In this document: positions 36,386-48,928 of the stretch, in pieces
How the letters are laid out: each line of letters starts with the position of its first letter
Position numbering within the stretch: the first letter of the stretch is position 1
Assembly (NCBI RefSeq): GCF_033568475.1
Contig: NC_133123.1
Location: forward strand, 128,560,930-128,624,929
Direction: 5' to 3'
Source of the DNA: Henckelia pumila
Taxonomy: Eukaryota > Streptophyta > Magnoliopsida > Lamiales > Gesneriaceae
DNA length: 64,000 nucleotides
Notes under the pieces: model-generated
Database searches by the model: none
What the model was told of the DNA's origin: nothing
Seen by the model: only the letters and a program-made list of their open reading frames with translations
Position numbers and translations under genes: made by a program

Positions 36386-38121
36386 AACGTATTTCCTTGT
36401 AAAGAAGGAAAAGAAAAGAGCTCTTCCAAAAGAGTTCATGAATCCACTAATGAAGAAACTCATGAAAGTGAAGAACCAAGGCGTAGTAAGAGAGCTAAGA
36501 TAGTTAAAAATTTTGGTCCTGATTTTCTTATTTATGCTATAGAAAATGATCCAAGGACCTTAAGCGAAGCGTTATCTAGTCCTGACGCTCCGCTTTGGAA
36601 AGAGGCCATAAACAGTGAAATAGATTCCATCATGCAAAATCATACTTGGGAATTAGTGGATCTCCCACCAGGAAGCAAACCTTTAGGATGCAAATGGATC
36701 CTAAAAAGGAAATACAAAGCTGATGGATCTTTTGAAAAATATAAAGCAAGGTTAGTAGCTAAAGGATTTAGACAAAAAGAAGGGTTGAATTTCTTCGATA
36801 CATATTCACCTGTTACGAGAATAACTTCTATTCGAGCTCTTATAGCAATTGCTGCTTTAAATAATCTCGAAATTTATCAAATGGACGTAAAGACGGCATT
36901 TTTAAATGGTGAGTTGGAAGAAGAAATATGTATGGAACTACCCGAAGGTTTTATTGTTCCTGGTCAAGATAAAAAAGTGTGCAAACTCGTTAAATCATTG
37001 TATGAGCTAAAACAAGCTCCTAAACAATGGCATGAAAAGTTTGACAAAACTATGATGTCAAATGGATTCAAGATTAACGAGTGTGATAAATGTGTTTATA
37101 TAAAGGACACACCTAACTCATATGTAATTGTCTGTCTATATGTAGACGACATGCTCATAATGGGTAGTAGTCATGATATCATCATGAATAATAAGAAAAT
37201 GTTGACAAAACATTTTGATATGAAAGATATGAGAAAAACAGACGTTATCTTAGGAATTAAGATTGAAAAAACATATGAAGGAATTACCCTAACACAATCT
37301 CATTATATTGAGAAAGTACTTAGGAAATTCAATGCATATGATATTACGCCTGTAAGATCACCCGTAGATTTAAATTTACATTTATCTAAAAATCGTGGTG
37401 AACCCATATCTCAACAGCAATATGCAAGGATTATTGGAAGTTTAATATATATTACAAATTGTACTCGTCCTGATATTGCTTAATCGATAAATAAATTGAG
37501 TAGATTCACTAGTAATCTTAGTCATGACCATTAGAAAGCAATAGAAAGAGTATTTAAATACTTAAGATATTCAATGGACTATGGATTACATTATGCGACA
37601 TATCTTTCTGTACTTGAAGGATATTGTGATGCAAATTGGATATCCGACACAAAAGACTATAAGTACACAAGTGGATATATGTTCACCATCGGTGGAGGAG
37701 CGGTGTCGTGGAAATCTTCTAAGCAAACGTGTATAGCTCGTTCAACTATGGAATCGGAATTCATAGCTTTAGACAAAGCGGGAGAAGAAGCGTTCGGCTT
37801 CGTAATTTCCTAGAAGATATTCCGTGTTGGACAAAACCAGTGTCAGCAATAATGATACATTGCGATAGTCAGTCGGCTATAGGTAGGGCACAAAGTAGTA
37901 TGTATAATGGTAAGTTAAGACACATACGTCGAAGACATAATACCATTAGGCAGTTGATCTCAAATGGAGTTATCGCAGTTGATTATGTAAAATCAAAAGA
38001 TAACTTAGCGGATCCGTTGACAAAAGGTTTAAGGAGAGATCAAGTAAACTGCTTATCAAGAGGAATGAGATTAAAACCTACAAAATTAAAGAATATTCAT
38101 AGCGAAAACCCAACCTTGTAG
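36386..38121 (+). pseudogene. copia reverse transcriptase and RNase H, decayed
   Basis: An open stretch to 37483 carries the RT: CKWILKRKYKADGSFEKYKA, YSPVTRITSIRALIAIAA, MDVKTAFLNGELEEEI, and the YVDD catalytic box at 37139-37150. It stops at TAA 37481-37483. RNase H continues in two shifted frames with [10 protein letters not shown] and [15 protein letters not shown] near 37620-37780, and DPLTKGL near 38015 at the end. Confidence 0.88.
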
Positions 38122-38632
38122 ATCCCAAGATCTTGGTTCAATGAGAATATCAAGTTATGAATGTTCGCATGCACTTAGAACTTCGTTCTATTCTCATTCC
38201 TAGGATAAAGTGCAACATGTGCAAGTAGTGAGGTTAAGTTTTAACAAACTTTTAATGATTCCTATATTTCTTTAAGAAATAGGGTATGATAGGATACTAA
38301 TATAATAGGAGGTCACCTATTTAAGTGTGAAGATGGGCCGCTTCAATGAAACACTTAAGAATACAAGATGTTGTCCAGGGCAAAAACGGACAGAACCATG
38401 AGAACAAATAAAGTGAGAAAAATATTTGTGTGAATACTGTTTTCTTGGCTTACATCAACAGCTGAATAGTTCAAGACATCACATTCACTAAGCAGCCTAG
38501 TAAATCCGATAGTATTTCACTAAGAAGGTTCAAAGCCGCAAGCTACCTCTTCCCATGCAATAATTTTTCGCAAGAAACTTTATTTTATCATATGCATACA
38601 TATTCGCATAAATTCACATTCATATGGGGGAT

Positions 38633-39505
38633 TGTTGGAAAAATTGTTTGGACAATTGGTGGTGAATGAGATATAGATGCTCATTGTTGCACATTGATAA
38701 AATGTGGGAATAGATGTCTACATATATAGCCTAAGATGAGACAAGGGGTTGGGGTCCCAAGGGGTACCCATGTTTGTTAAGGGGAGCGGACCTAGACTAT
38801 GCTAGGTTCGAACCATTAGCCGCGCCCGCCGCCGCCATCCGTCCGACCGACCGGCAGGCTCGGCTCGGCACGGACCAAACCGGACGTGGGCGTGGGCTGG
38901 GCTGGCTCTTTGACACATATTTAATTTTTGGATGAAATAAAAATTTATTTATTTTGTTTTGTTTTCGAAAATAAAATAAATAGATTAAATTTCTTGTCTG
39001 AAGAGTTGTGTCCATTCCGAACCAGTGTGTCTCTTCGGCTGGAATCAGTGCACCCCTTCGACTGAACCAGTGCACCACTTCGACCGAACCAGTGCGTCCT
39101 TTTGGCTGAACGGGTGCGTCTCTTCAGACCGAACCATCCTCAGCCATGTGTGCAGTGAAGCGGTGTGACTGTCCGAGGCAACCTTCCAACATCTATAAAT
39201 AGACCCCATCTGCATTAATTCCAACTCGCTTATTTTTGGATTCTCTTCTTTCCTCTTGCATACTCATAATTTTGAGTTTAGAGTCTGAATTTCTAAAACA
39301 CTTTGAAGTGTTCGTAGTGCTTCGATTTTGTAGTGCTACTAATCGAAGTTGATAGATAGCGTTCTATCTTGGGAGATATTTTGATTAACCCGTAAGCACC
39401 TAGGCGGGCAAATTTGTCTTAAAGATAAAGAGTCAAACTCTCGGCCCGCTATATTCTCTGTTGCTGCGTGCATTCTGTTGAAAAGTTCATAACAAGTTCA
39501 TAACA
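38633..39505 (+). repeat. 3' LTR of the copia element (873 bp)
   Basis: Direct copy of 33326-34131 with substitutions and indels. It is 67 bp longer, largely from an extra ~24-bp unit in the tandem block (about 39019-39140) and extra bases in the GC-rich segment near 38820-38920. Confidence 0.92.
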
Positions 39506-39510
39506 AAAGT

Positions 39511-40555
39511 GACTATCTTCACCTAATCGATTGTGTAACATGTCATTCAATGGTGGAAAAAAAAACACACAGTCTCTCTCTGGTCATAGAATTAATGTGA
39601 ACGCCGAAAACTTCTTAACCAACATGTACATTATACAATATTTATACTTGTCTAATTTATTTTTTCATAACTAATAAATTCTCTGAAAATATTGTTGTAC
39701 AAAAAATCCTTTCGGATATATTGACAGAGCAATCGAGCACTCATCTACCTCTTAAAATTAAAACGAAGAATAATGGCATAAAAATCACATTGTTTTTAGA
39801 TTTATCACTAATACACATCATTTTTCAAAAAATTCTATATATCTGAAATATCAATATTCAATCTACTTTGTATAAATATACTTATTAAAATGAATAGATA
39901 ATTTAAGACCGACGATATTATTCTTTCACTAATCCAACCAACAAAAGTACATATTTAACATATAATATATATCAATAGAGAACATATATCAAACATCAAA
40001 ACACATATCACTAAATGTAATTGTAATCAAACATTATATGTTTATATATTTGATGCGATTTATGAATCCATATTGCATATGAAACCAAAAACTAAATTTG
40101 CCCCCACTTCATATATACTACATGGTGATCAAACAAATCCACACCAAGCGAGCAATATTTTTATGGCATAGATGATTTGTGAAATTATTTCACGGATATT
40201 TATTAGTGGGATCCGATTTATAGAGTATAAAATGATACTTTAATTTTTAACATAAAAAAAAATTTCATACCCGAGTTTGAATAGGAGATCTGTCTCGTAA
40301 TTTCAACTTATGAGATGGTCTCTCAATAGTGTGATATATCACTCGAGTATTTAACTCCAAATTAACATTACCAAGCAGGTTTAAATTATAACTAAAGTTT
40401 GAGTGTGGTGAAAACAATATAATATCCGACGAATATAATTTCAAAGTAATAGATTTTTAAGAACGTTATCCATCACCTTTTTTCTTGTAGTTATGACATT
40501 ATTTTGATCAAAGAGAAAAAAGAAAACACATGCAGGGGATAAATATATAGATCAA
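39511..40555. other. AT-rich region 3' of the PGL pseudogene
   Basis: No gene. About 40200-40340 contains a degenerate GAGA.GGTCTC palindromic motif, like that at 58514, which recurs in MITEs of related plants. Confidence 0.4.
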
Positions 40556-41026
40556 TTAATGGAGATCCGAAGCAGCTCCCTTATCCAAAAAACATAATAA
40601 TACCTCCGCCGCCTTGACCTGGCCGAGCCAGGGCATCGGTGGAACAGGCCATATGGCGCACCTAAGCGTGAAACCAACGGGGCGTGCCAGCTCCGCCCCC
40701 GTCGCCACAATCACGATGTTTGGGGCGGAGTTTATCACCGGGAAAGTGAAGGTGATCCTCGATGGCACGCGGGGGTTTCGGGGAGTCGGTGATGAATATA
40801 TGTCACCCACTGTTTATCCTCGATGCGGGAAGAGGTCAGGATATGCGACATGGCCATCGGGGCCAACTCCGAGTAGAATAAGGTCAATTTTGGGGCGTCC
40901 TGCCGCCGATAACGGTAAGAGTTTCTGATCGGCCAAAGATTTCAAGTAACTTTTGTAGTCTTCGGCTACTTCTTCGGCCGAGATAGGGTAGATGTTCTCC
41001 TTAGGAATGGGCACCTGCGTCGTGTA

Positions 41027-42751
41027 TGTCATGCCCCGAAAATGAGTCTAGTTGATATCGGCGTTGTTTAACAATTTAACATTGAAACAACAAGTCTCGT
41101 AGTACAAATCTTGCCAAAAACCAGTTTATTTCATAAACCATAACTATTTTTACAGAGAAAAACACAAGTGCGACAATACGGAAGCGAAACTAAAATTTAA
41201 AGTAAAAATATTTCTTCAACTTGAACTGATCCGTCCTCACCAGCCCCAGAACATATTCTGTTCTTCGTCATCTAACTCATCTTCATTCTTATCTGGGGAG
41301 GAATGTAAGGGGGTGAGTGTTTTGGGAGACACTCAGAAAATGGGGGCCGATCGGACATGATAAACACCAAAATATACACATGTATATATATAATAATCTC
41401 GAAAAAAATTTAAGCAAGTTGAATCTGATACAAATACGAAGCAAATATTGCACTGTTAATTATCTCATTTTTCGTGGTTTACTGATCAGTCCCATATATG
41501 TTACTCCTCTAAGGGGCGAGGCCAAAGGAACAGTTATTATAACCCACCGCATCATGGTCATTTCAAATCAAATCAAATTATCTGAAATTTCTTAACCATT
41601 TCTAAATCGACTCTTAACAGTGCATCTCAAATATTTCCAAATAACTCTAAAATACTTCAAATAATATCACGAATAACCAACAAATAGCATATCAAAGCGA
41701 AGCAAATATATTATCATGCCGATCGAATTTTCAAAAGCATAAATAATTTATTTTATAAAGCTTAAACTCACACAAAAATAAATATAAGTGTAGAAACTTA
41801 TATCACGCAATATAAGTATAAAATCCCACTTACAGTATTCGATTTCTAAGAAAATCGTGTAGGAGTTGACGTTGTTAGATGACCTCGTACTTAAGCAACC
41901 TCAAAACCAAGTGAAGGACCGAATGTATTGTTTGAAATTTGGACAGAAAAATATTGAAGCTTCTTGATCGACTTTGACGCTCCTTCTTGGATCAAATTCG
42001 GACAGATTTTCTTAGCTTTGTTTGCTGTAGATAATTTTTTGAAGTTTGGGTAGATTGCTCCTTCGAAATCGAACAAAAATTCTTCTCGATGGTGGACAGT
42101 AAGTCTGCTCAATCTTGGACAGAAACTCCTTCGAACTGATGTTGTACTTGTCTGATTTTTTTGCGCACCTTCTTGCACTCAACGATGAGCAGAATCAGGG
42201 CCTCAACTGCTGCTATTGGTGCTCGAATTTGGGAAGATTCAGAGGCTTCAAGAATGGACAAAAATATGTTCGAACTTTGGACAGAAACTTTGTTCGATAC
42301 GACGCCGAGTTCCGAGTTTACGTGAACAAAAACTTGATGCTTCGAACTATTGTTGCTAGGATTAGAGATTGGGTAAGGAATAAGCTAGGCAATAGTCCTG
42401 ATATCTGGAATATAGGGTGGCTTCAATCGCAGCCCCTACTCAACTAAAAAAAATGGCAGCAAACTGGAGCTAAAAAAATTGAAAACAGCAGCTTGGTCAC
42501 TCGGTTTCTGGTGCTCAGAATGGTGTGATTTCCCTCAGCTCAATCCTCATTTTATAGGCTAAGAATTAAAAGGTGAAACACCCCCATTCATTGACAATAA
42601 ATCTCATTATCAGCCATTACCCCTCTTCATTTTGGATGTTACAAATTCTTGGTTGTTACAACTCTTGGATTTCATCCTTGAATTTGAAAAATCTACTCTT
42701 AATTCTATCGGTTATGGATATTTATTTCTGCTCGAAATTTGATTTCTCACA
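41027..42751 (-). repeat. 3' LTR of the minus-strand gypsy remnant
   Basis: Closely matches 45154-46876. On the minus strand it starts TGTGAGAAATCAAATTT and ends GGGGCATGACA. Open frames inside it (for example 41891-42178 and 42115-42447) recur in the other LTR and are not genes. Confidence 0.92.
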
Positions 42752-42829
42752 TCCCACTCTCCTTATTGAGAGTTTCGTTCTCGAAACTTGAGTCGAGTTG
42801 CCTTTCAAAAGGATAAGGATACATCTCCG

Positions 42830-43262
42830 CATCTTCTCCTCGAGTTCCCGTGTGGCTTCCCTTTCAGAATGATTAGACCACTGCACTTTAACGTGGGGGA
42901 TGATTCGTCGCCTCAACACTTGGTCCTTTGAATCCACAATTCTAATAGGAACCTCTTCATACTTTAGCTCGTTATTCAGATTCCATTCAAGGGGTTCAAT
43001 TTCAAGGACATGACTTGGGTCCGAAATTTACTTTCTCAACTGAGACACATGGAAAACATTGTGAATCCTTGACATATCTGGTGGTAATGCTAGTCTATAT
43101 GCCAATGTCATACTTTGTCCAAAATCTCAAATGGTCCGACATATCTCGTATTTAAATTCCCAGTTTTTCCGAACCGGATTACCCCCTTCATAGGTGAAAC
43201 TTTTACATAAGCCTTCTCACCTATTTCGAACTCCAACAGTTGTCTCTTCATATCAGCCCATT
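42830..43262 (-). pseudogene. integrase C terminus and chromodomain remnant
   Basis: The minus strand encodes, with stops and shifts, KAYVKVSPMKGVIRFGK (about 43210), the RIVDSKDQVLRRR block and IIPHVKVQWSNHSEREAT (about 42890), the chromodomain end of a Tekay-like pol. Everything upstream in pol is missing. Confidence 0.75.
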
Positions 43263-45136
43263 TTTTTTGATCTATAATTCAATATTATAAAACTAACTTA
43301 AACTTCGACAATCATGACTTAAAATTTTTATCTATAATATAATAAATACTATCTCCAAAATAATTCTTTATAAATCTTAAACCATATCTTAAATATTTAT
43401 ATTGAACATGTATTTAAATAATATTTCCAAAATGAGTCCAACTTAAGTCGATCTGAGTAAACATTCTCAAAATTTCTACGATAATTCTAATATGCAGCCT
43501 AGTTTCCTAACCTCCACTTAAAATATTAATGGATTCTAGTCTAAAATTTTGAATCTTAGTTTTCAGAAGTGATACTGATGGAAGAGAATTGAATAGATTT
43601 TCCATCATGGAACTATAAGAATATTGACTAGATTTATGATTTTTGAAACAACTTAACGATAGACAAGACATTAATTTAACTTAGTATAATCAATATGATT
43701 ATGACAACTAAGTAAAATAATTTGGATAATAGAAGTGAGTTATGGATTTTGTCATATGTAGACGAGGAAGTGAATATGAAAAGCTCGGATAGGTGAATTA
43801 TCAGAAAAATTAACCATATCGGTTAAACAAATGAATCAGCTACATCAAATGGTATGACCAGGTAACATAATCAAATGTGAGGTGATAAATCTAGTTGAAT
43901 AATGATGTAAAAAACTTTGTAACTCAAACAAATTGCCAAAATAACCCAATCGAACCCATAAAATTAGGATGATGGATATATTTAGAAAAAAAATATTGGA
44001 TTATCTGGACTATGAGTGAAAATATATATTAGCAAATAGGTTAGGCTGATAATCATATAAAGTTCATCATATGACTAGATAACATGGTTGAGTAAAATAA
44101 TAACAATTAAAAGGGATATATTCTAAAAGAAATACAAGTAGGAAATTAGCAAATTTTGATATGTTCGAACATCGGAGCTAAAACTAAAATAGTTTATGTA
44201 GACTGTGGTATGTCTGTGAATAGAATAACAAGAAAATTAAAAATAATGATATTGTCAAACTGACTTATTGGATCAAGATGAAGAATGACTTGGAAAAATA
44301 GAGTCTTACTCAAAATGTATAATCAGAGGCGAAAAAAAATGAAACGAAAAGAAAAAAAAAGTGTATACAAAATATGGTATGGACAGATACAATGTCTAAA
44401 CCTTTGGGCAAGATGAAATGAGAATCAATTCAATAGGTTAATTGAGAGGAAAACAAACCTAAGAAAGAATAGTACATTTTTTTTTAAAAAAAAAATATAA
44501 CTATTTTGTATCCGATCTTATTTAAACCCAAAAAAAATCTCAACAAGTTTTTTTTTTTGCCGGAATTTTCTTAATTCTGTCTCTGAGGATTATCTATCCA
44601 AATCCTATTAGATTAATCACTAATAGTTGAATTATTCTCTAAATATATCCTGAACCATATTTTTCAATAGTTGGATTCAAACCTAAATTCCATCAACTGA
44701 GTTTCTCTTAACTAGAATCATCCCTAATTGGTATACCCTTAGCTAAACACACAAGATATTGTGTGATAGATCTATGAATTAAAATTCATCCTTTCAGTGA
44801 TAAGATTAGTCTGTCGCATTTCAGGCGTGTGTACTTCTATTGGCTCTTCTTCATGTGTGTTTTTTGCGCTAACTGGTGTTGAGTTGTAGTTAACTTGTTT
44901 TGAGTACTTGCATGTCCATTCACACATTCAAGGACAAAACTGAAGTTCATTATAGTATCCGATTAGTCTCAACAAATCTATTTCATCAGTCAGCTATTTT
45001 GTCTTATAAGATTCTTTCTCTCCCCACTGGTCTATTTTTCTAGCTGATCTATCTGAACTAGGGCTACTTCTAAACAACTAAATTTTTTTTTATTTCAGCA
45101 AGAAGTTCCTCCCATCCAGATTATGAAACCTGACGT

Positions 45137-45147
45137 CTCTGATACCA
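45137..45147 (-). other. primer binding site of the gypsy remnant
   Basis: The minus strand reads TGGTATCAGAG six bases after the LTR end GTGACA, the canonical initiator-tRNA-Met site. The spacer TTTAAG is nearly the one in the element at 1-7092. Confidence 0.9.
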
Positions 45148-45153
45148 CTTAAA

Positions 45154-46876
45154 TGTCACGCCCCGAAAACGAGCCTAGTTGACATCGGCGTTGTTTAACA
45201 ATTTAACATTGAAACACAAGTCTTGTAGTACAAATCTTGCCAAAAACCAGTCTATTTCATAAACCATAACCTTTTTTACAGAGAAAAATACAAGTGCGAT
45301 AATGCGGAAGCGAAATTGAAATTTAAAGTAAAAATATTTCTTCAACTTGAACTAATCCGTCCTCACCAGCCCCAGAACATATTCTGTTCTTCGTCATCTA
45401 ACTCATCTTCATTCTTATCTGGGGAGGAATGTAAGGGGGTGAGTATTTTGAGAAACACTCAGCAAATAGGGGCCGATCGGACATAATAAACACCAAAATA
45501 TACACATGCATATATATAATAATCTCGAAAAAAATTTAAGCAAGTTGAATCTGATACAAATATGAAGCAAATATTGCACTATTAATTATCTCATTTTTCG
45601 TGGTTTACTGATCAGTCCCCTTATGTTACTCTTCTAAGGGGCGAGGCCAAAGGAACGGTAATTATAACCCACCACATCAGGGCCATATCAAATCAAATCA
45701 AATTATCGGAAATTTCTTAACCATTTCTAAATCGACTCTTAACAATGCATCTCAAATATTTCCAAATAACTCTAAATGCTTCAAATAATATCACGAATAG
45801 CCAACAAATAGCATATCAAAGAGAAACGAATATATTATCATGCCGATCGAATTTTAAAAGCATAAGTAATTTATTTTATATAGCTTAAACTCACACAAAA
45901 ATAAATATAAGTGTAGAAACTTATATCACACAATAGAAGTATAAAAGCCCACTTACAGTATTTGATTTCTAAGAAAATCGTGTAGGAGTAGACGTTGTTA
46001 GATGACCTCGTACTTAAGCAACCTCAAAACCAAGTGAAGGACCGAAGGTATTGTTTGAAATTTGGACAGAAAAATATTGAAGCTTCTAGATCGACTTCGA
46101 CGCTCCTTCTTGGATCAACTTCGGATAGATTTTCTTAGCTTTGTTTGCTGTAGATAATTTTTTGAAGTTTGGGTAGATTGCTCCTTCGAAATCGAACAAA
46201 AATTCTTCTCGATGGTGGATAGTAAGTCTGCTCAATCTTGGACAGAAACTCCTTCGAACCGATATCGTACTTGTCTGATTTTTCTGCGCACCTTCTTGCA
46301 CTCAACGATGAGCAGAATCAGGGCCTCAACTGCTGCTATTGGTGCTCGAATTTGGGCAGATTCAGAGGCCTCAAGAATGGACAAAAATCTGTTCGAACTT
46401 TGGACAGAAACTTTGTTCGATACGATGCCGAGTTCCGAGTTTATGTGAACAAAAACTTGATGCTTCGAACTATTGTTGCTAGGCTTAGAGATTGGGTAAG
46501 GAATAAGCTAGGCAATAGTTCTGATATCTGGAATATAGGGTGGCTTCAATAGCAGCCCCTACTCAACTAAAAAAAAAATGGCAGCAAACTGGAGCTAAAA
46601 AAATTGAAAACAGCAGCTTGGTCACTCGGCTTCTGGTGCTCAGAATTGTGTGATTTCCCTCCGCTTAATCCTCATTTTATAGGCTAAGAATTGGGAGCTG
46701 AAACACCCTCATTCATTGACAATAAATCTCATTATCAGCCATTACTCCTCTTCATTTTGGGTGTTACAAATTCTCGGTTGTTACAACTCTTGGCTTTCAT
46801 CCTTGAATTTGAAAAATCTACTCTTAATTCTATCGGTTATGGATATTTATTTATGCTGAAAATTTGATTTCTCACA
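45154..46876 (-). repeat. 5' LTR of the minus-strand gypsy remnant
   Basis: Pairs with 41027-42751. On the minus strand it starts TGTGAGAAATC and ends GGGGCGTGACA, followed by the primer site. Confidence 0.92.
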
Positions 46877-47687
46877 GTGTATGTTGTTGCATTTCATTTA
46901 TTTAGATTTAGATTGACAGATATAAATATAGGTGATTTAATTAAAAAAAATTTGGTAAAATTTATTTTAATACTTCAAATTTACAAATTTATGAGCAATA
47001 AAAATGTGGCGCCGTTTAAGTTGTTGCGGTGACTAAAATTTTTTGAGTTATCTTATTGCTGCTAACTATAATTTTTTGTTAAAAGACAATTACTCAGTAC
47101 TACACGGCTGGAATCAAAGACAAGATCGTATATTCGTATGTTTAATTAATTTGATTTCTATATATTCGAAAGGAGTATAATTACAGAGAAAGAGAGAATA
47201 TTATTAAAGAATAATCAAAACGTAACGGTTGAATCTTTACATAGTTTAGAAGATTTAAATGCAGCCTACAAGATATATCTTTCAAATTCAACATGTAAGT
47301 AATTGAAATCTTAATTTTATTGAAATTAAAACAATATAACTTGTGACTAATTAATAGATTATACGTGAGCTTTGAGTAGATTAGGAAATAAGAAAACCTT
47401 AGAAAGGAAGCCATCGAGTGCTAATTTAATTTGTAATTACTGAGGGGGTCATCCAGTGGAACCACCCTCTCATCCACCCAAAAACGCCATCCATTTAGAC
47501 CAATCCACATATGTATTATACGAAAGGGTCACTAATTGTCTGATACACCACCAATATTCACAATTGCATCATTTTAAAAAAATGACAAACATGCATATAT
47601 AATTTTTTTTTAAAAAAAATCATAAACATACATGCACATATATATTGCTACAGAATTGTGCAGGAGATCCATGGGCGTCGCTGAGAT

Positions 47688-48164
47688 AGCAGTCCAGCTA
47701 ATGCCCACATCATTTTTTTTTAAAATAATTGGACCAAAAATTTGTCTCCCTTCCCCACCCATCACTACGACATCTCTCCTGCTCTATCTCTCCTCTCTCG
47801 TTCATCACGACACCCCTCCACTCCGAGCTTGTCTTCCTTCCTACACCGTAGATGGTACTCTCCGACATAAGCTTTTTCATCGGAGATTCTTGCCGCCGTC
47901 TACCGCGGCCAACCATCACGGTCCTCCCTGCTACCGTGGGATTTCAGAAGCAACCCGGATCGGAGAAGCTGTCGGAGCTTTTGAAGCAACCGGAGTGGTG
48001 GGAGAATGAGGAGGTGTAGAGAGTAACCAAGAACTTGCAGGTGGAGTCAATGGCGGCAACGGCGGAGCGTTCCCGAGAGAAGAAGACATGTCTTCGTCAA
48101 TTGGGCCCAAAATTGGGCTTAATTATTTTTTAAAAAAAATGATGTGGGTGTCAGGGTAGCTGCA
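47688..48164. mobile_element. candidate Pack-type TIR element with GC-rich interior
   Basis: Inverted arms of about 55 bp, 47688-47744 and 48108-48164, share AATTATTTT, a long A-run and ATGATGTGGG with scattered mismatches. The enclosed 47745-48107 is much richer in G and C and looks like captured exon sequence (Pro/Ser/Thr-rich in one frame on each strand), but no frame matches a family I know. Target duplications were not resolved. It could be a Pack-MULE, a hAT-derived carrier, or a decayed gene with chance arms. Confidence 0.45.
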
Positions 48165-48332
48165 ATGGCCTGCACCCGTAGACTGCTACGTTGCAGCCTG
48201 CACGTTCAATGTAGATGTTGAAGTTGGTGTCCGAATTTGAACGCCAACTTCAGCCTTCATTTTATATTATGTATAAAAAAAATTTATATTTTATTTGTGG
48301 TTAACGCACCCCTTTAATCATAAAAGCATGGA

Positions 48333-48492
48333 AACATTCAAGCAGCAAATGGCAAACATTATTTTAAACAAACCAATGAGGCTGAATGATTTTATTTGAT
48401 CTAACATAAACTACCTGAATGATTTAACCAACCAAAATATAACATTCAAGCAGCAAATGGAAAACATTATTTTAAACAAACTAATGAGGCTG
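48333..48492. repeat. 52-bp direct repeat, two copies
   Basis: AACATTCAAGCAGCAAATGG begins at 48333 and at 48441; each copy runs 52 bp to GAGGCTG with two differences. The 56 bp between them are unrelated. Confidence 0.85.
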
Positions 48493-48928
48493 TACTGCAC
48501 GTAGGTAGCCATCTAAATGCATTTTACCTTGCTGGTCTCCGTTTTTATATTTGTGCTAATATTGGATGAAGTGATATTATTGGATCTCTATCTTGCTATC
48601 TACATTATGAATTTTTTGTGGCATTCAAGTTGTCTAAGAGAAAATTTGATGAGAACCTGCATCTTTTTCACACCTTTTTTTTTTGGAAAAAAACGAAGGT
48701 TTCCTTTTTCTATGTCAAATATTTATGTTCTGTCATCCTTTCATTTGTTTCATCTTTCTTATGTTCAGGTTTTTGTAGTTAATTTCTTCCATTAATATGG
48801 ATTTTAATCACTGAATTCTTTCTTATAGGTGCAAACTTTGAAGAAAAATATAGGCCTCTTTTTTGGTTTTGTATGGATTGAAAATGAGGTATGTTTTTCT
48901 CTTCTTCTCGGTTATTTGGTGTTATATC

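Larger units (their letters stand above)
33326..39505 (+). mobile_element. Ty1/copia LTR retrotransposon, complete but inactive
   Basis: Two direct LTRs (33326-34131 and 38633-39505) bound a 4.5-kb interior in copia order: gag, protease, integrase, RT, RNase H. A perfect 5-bp target duplication AAAGT flanks it (33321-33325 and 39506-39510). A polypurine stretch (ATGGGGGA) precedes the 3' LTR. The coding region has several stops and frameshifts. The internal sequence after the 5' LTR, AGTTTAAGACAA, does not match the usual initiator-tRNA primer site. Confidence 0.93.
42752..45153 (-). other. interior of the gypsy remnant
   Basis: Apart from the pol end at 42830-43262, this 2.4-kb stretch is AT-rich with no recognised gag, protease, RT or RNase H sequence. 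A purine run (minus strand) lies at 42752-42764 next to the 3' LTR. Confidence 0.6.
41027..46876 (-). mobile_element. Ty3/gypsy chromovirus remnant inside PGL intron
   Basis: Direct LTRs at 41027-42751 and 45154-46876 (1725 and 1723 bp) and a perfect target duplication GTGTA at 41022-41026 and 46877-46881. Orientation is minus: the primer site lies left of the right-hand LTR and a purine stretch (AAGGAGAGTGGGA on the minus strand) lies right of the left-hand LTR. The 2.4-kb interior keeps only the last part of pol, the rest being AT-rich sequence without domains. It cannot move on its own. Confidence 0.92.

Noticed and set aside
41891..46552. Repeated ~100-codon open frames at 41891-42447 and 46086-46552
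   Set aside because: They occur at the same place in both LTRs of the gypsy remnant, on both strands, and match no protein family.
47632..48009. 125-codon open frame as a gene
   Set aside because: No known motif, starts outside and reads through an inverted-repeat arm, and competing frames are open on the other strand; treated as cargo of a TIR element.
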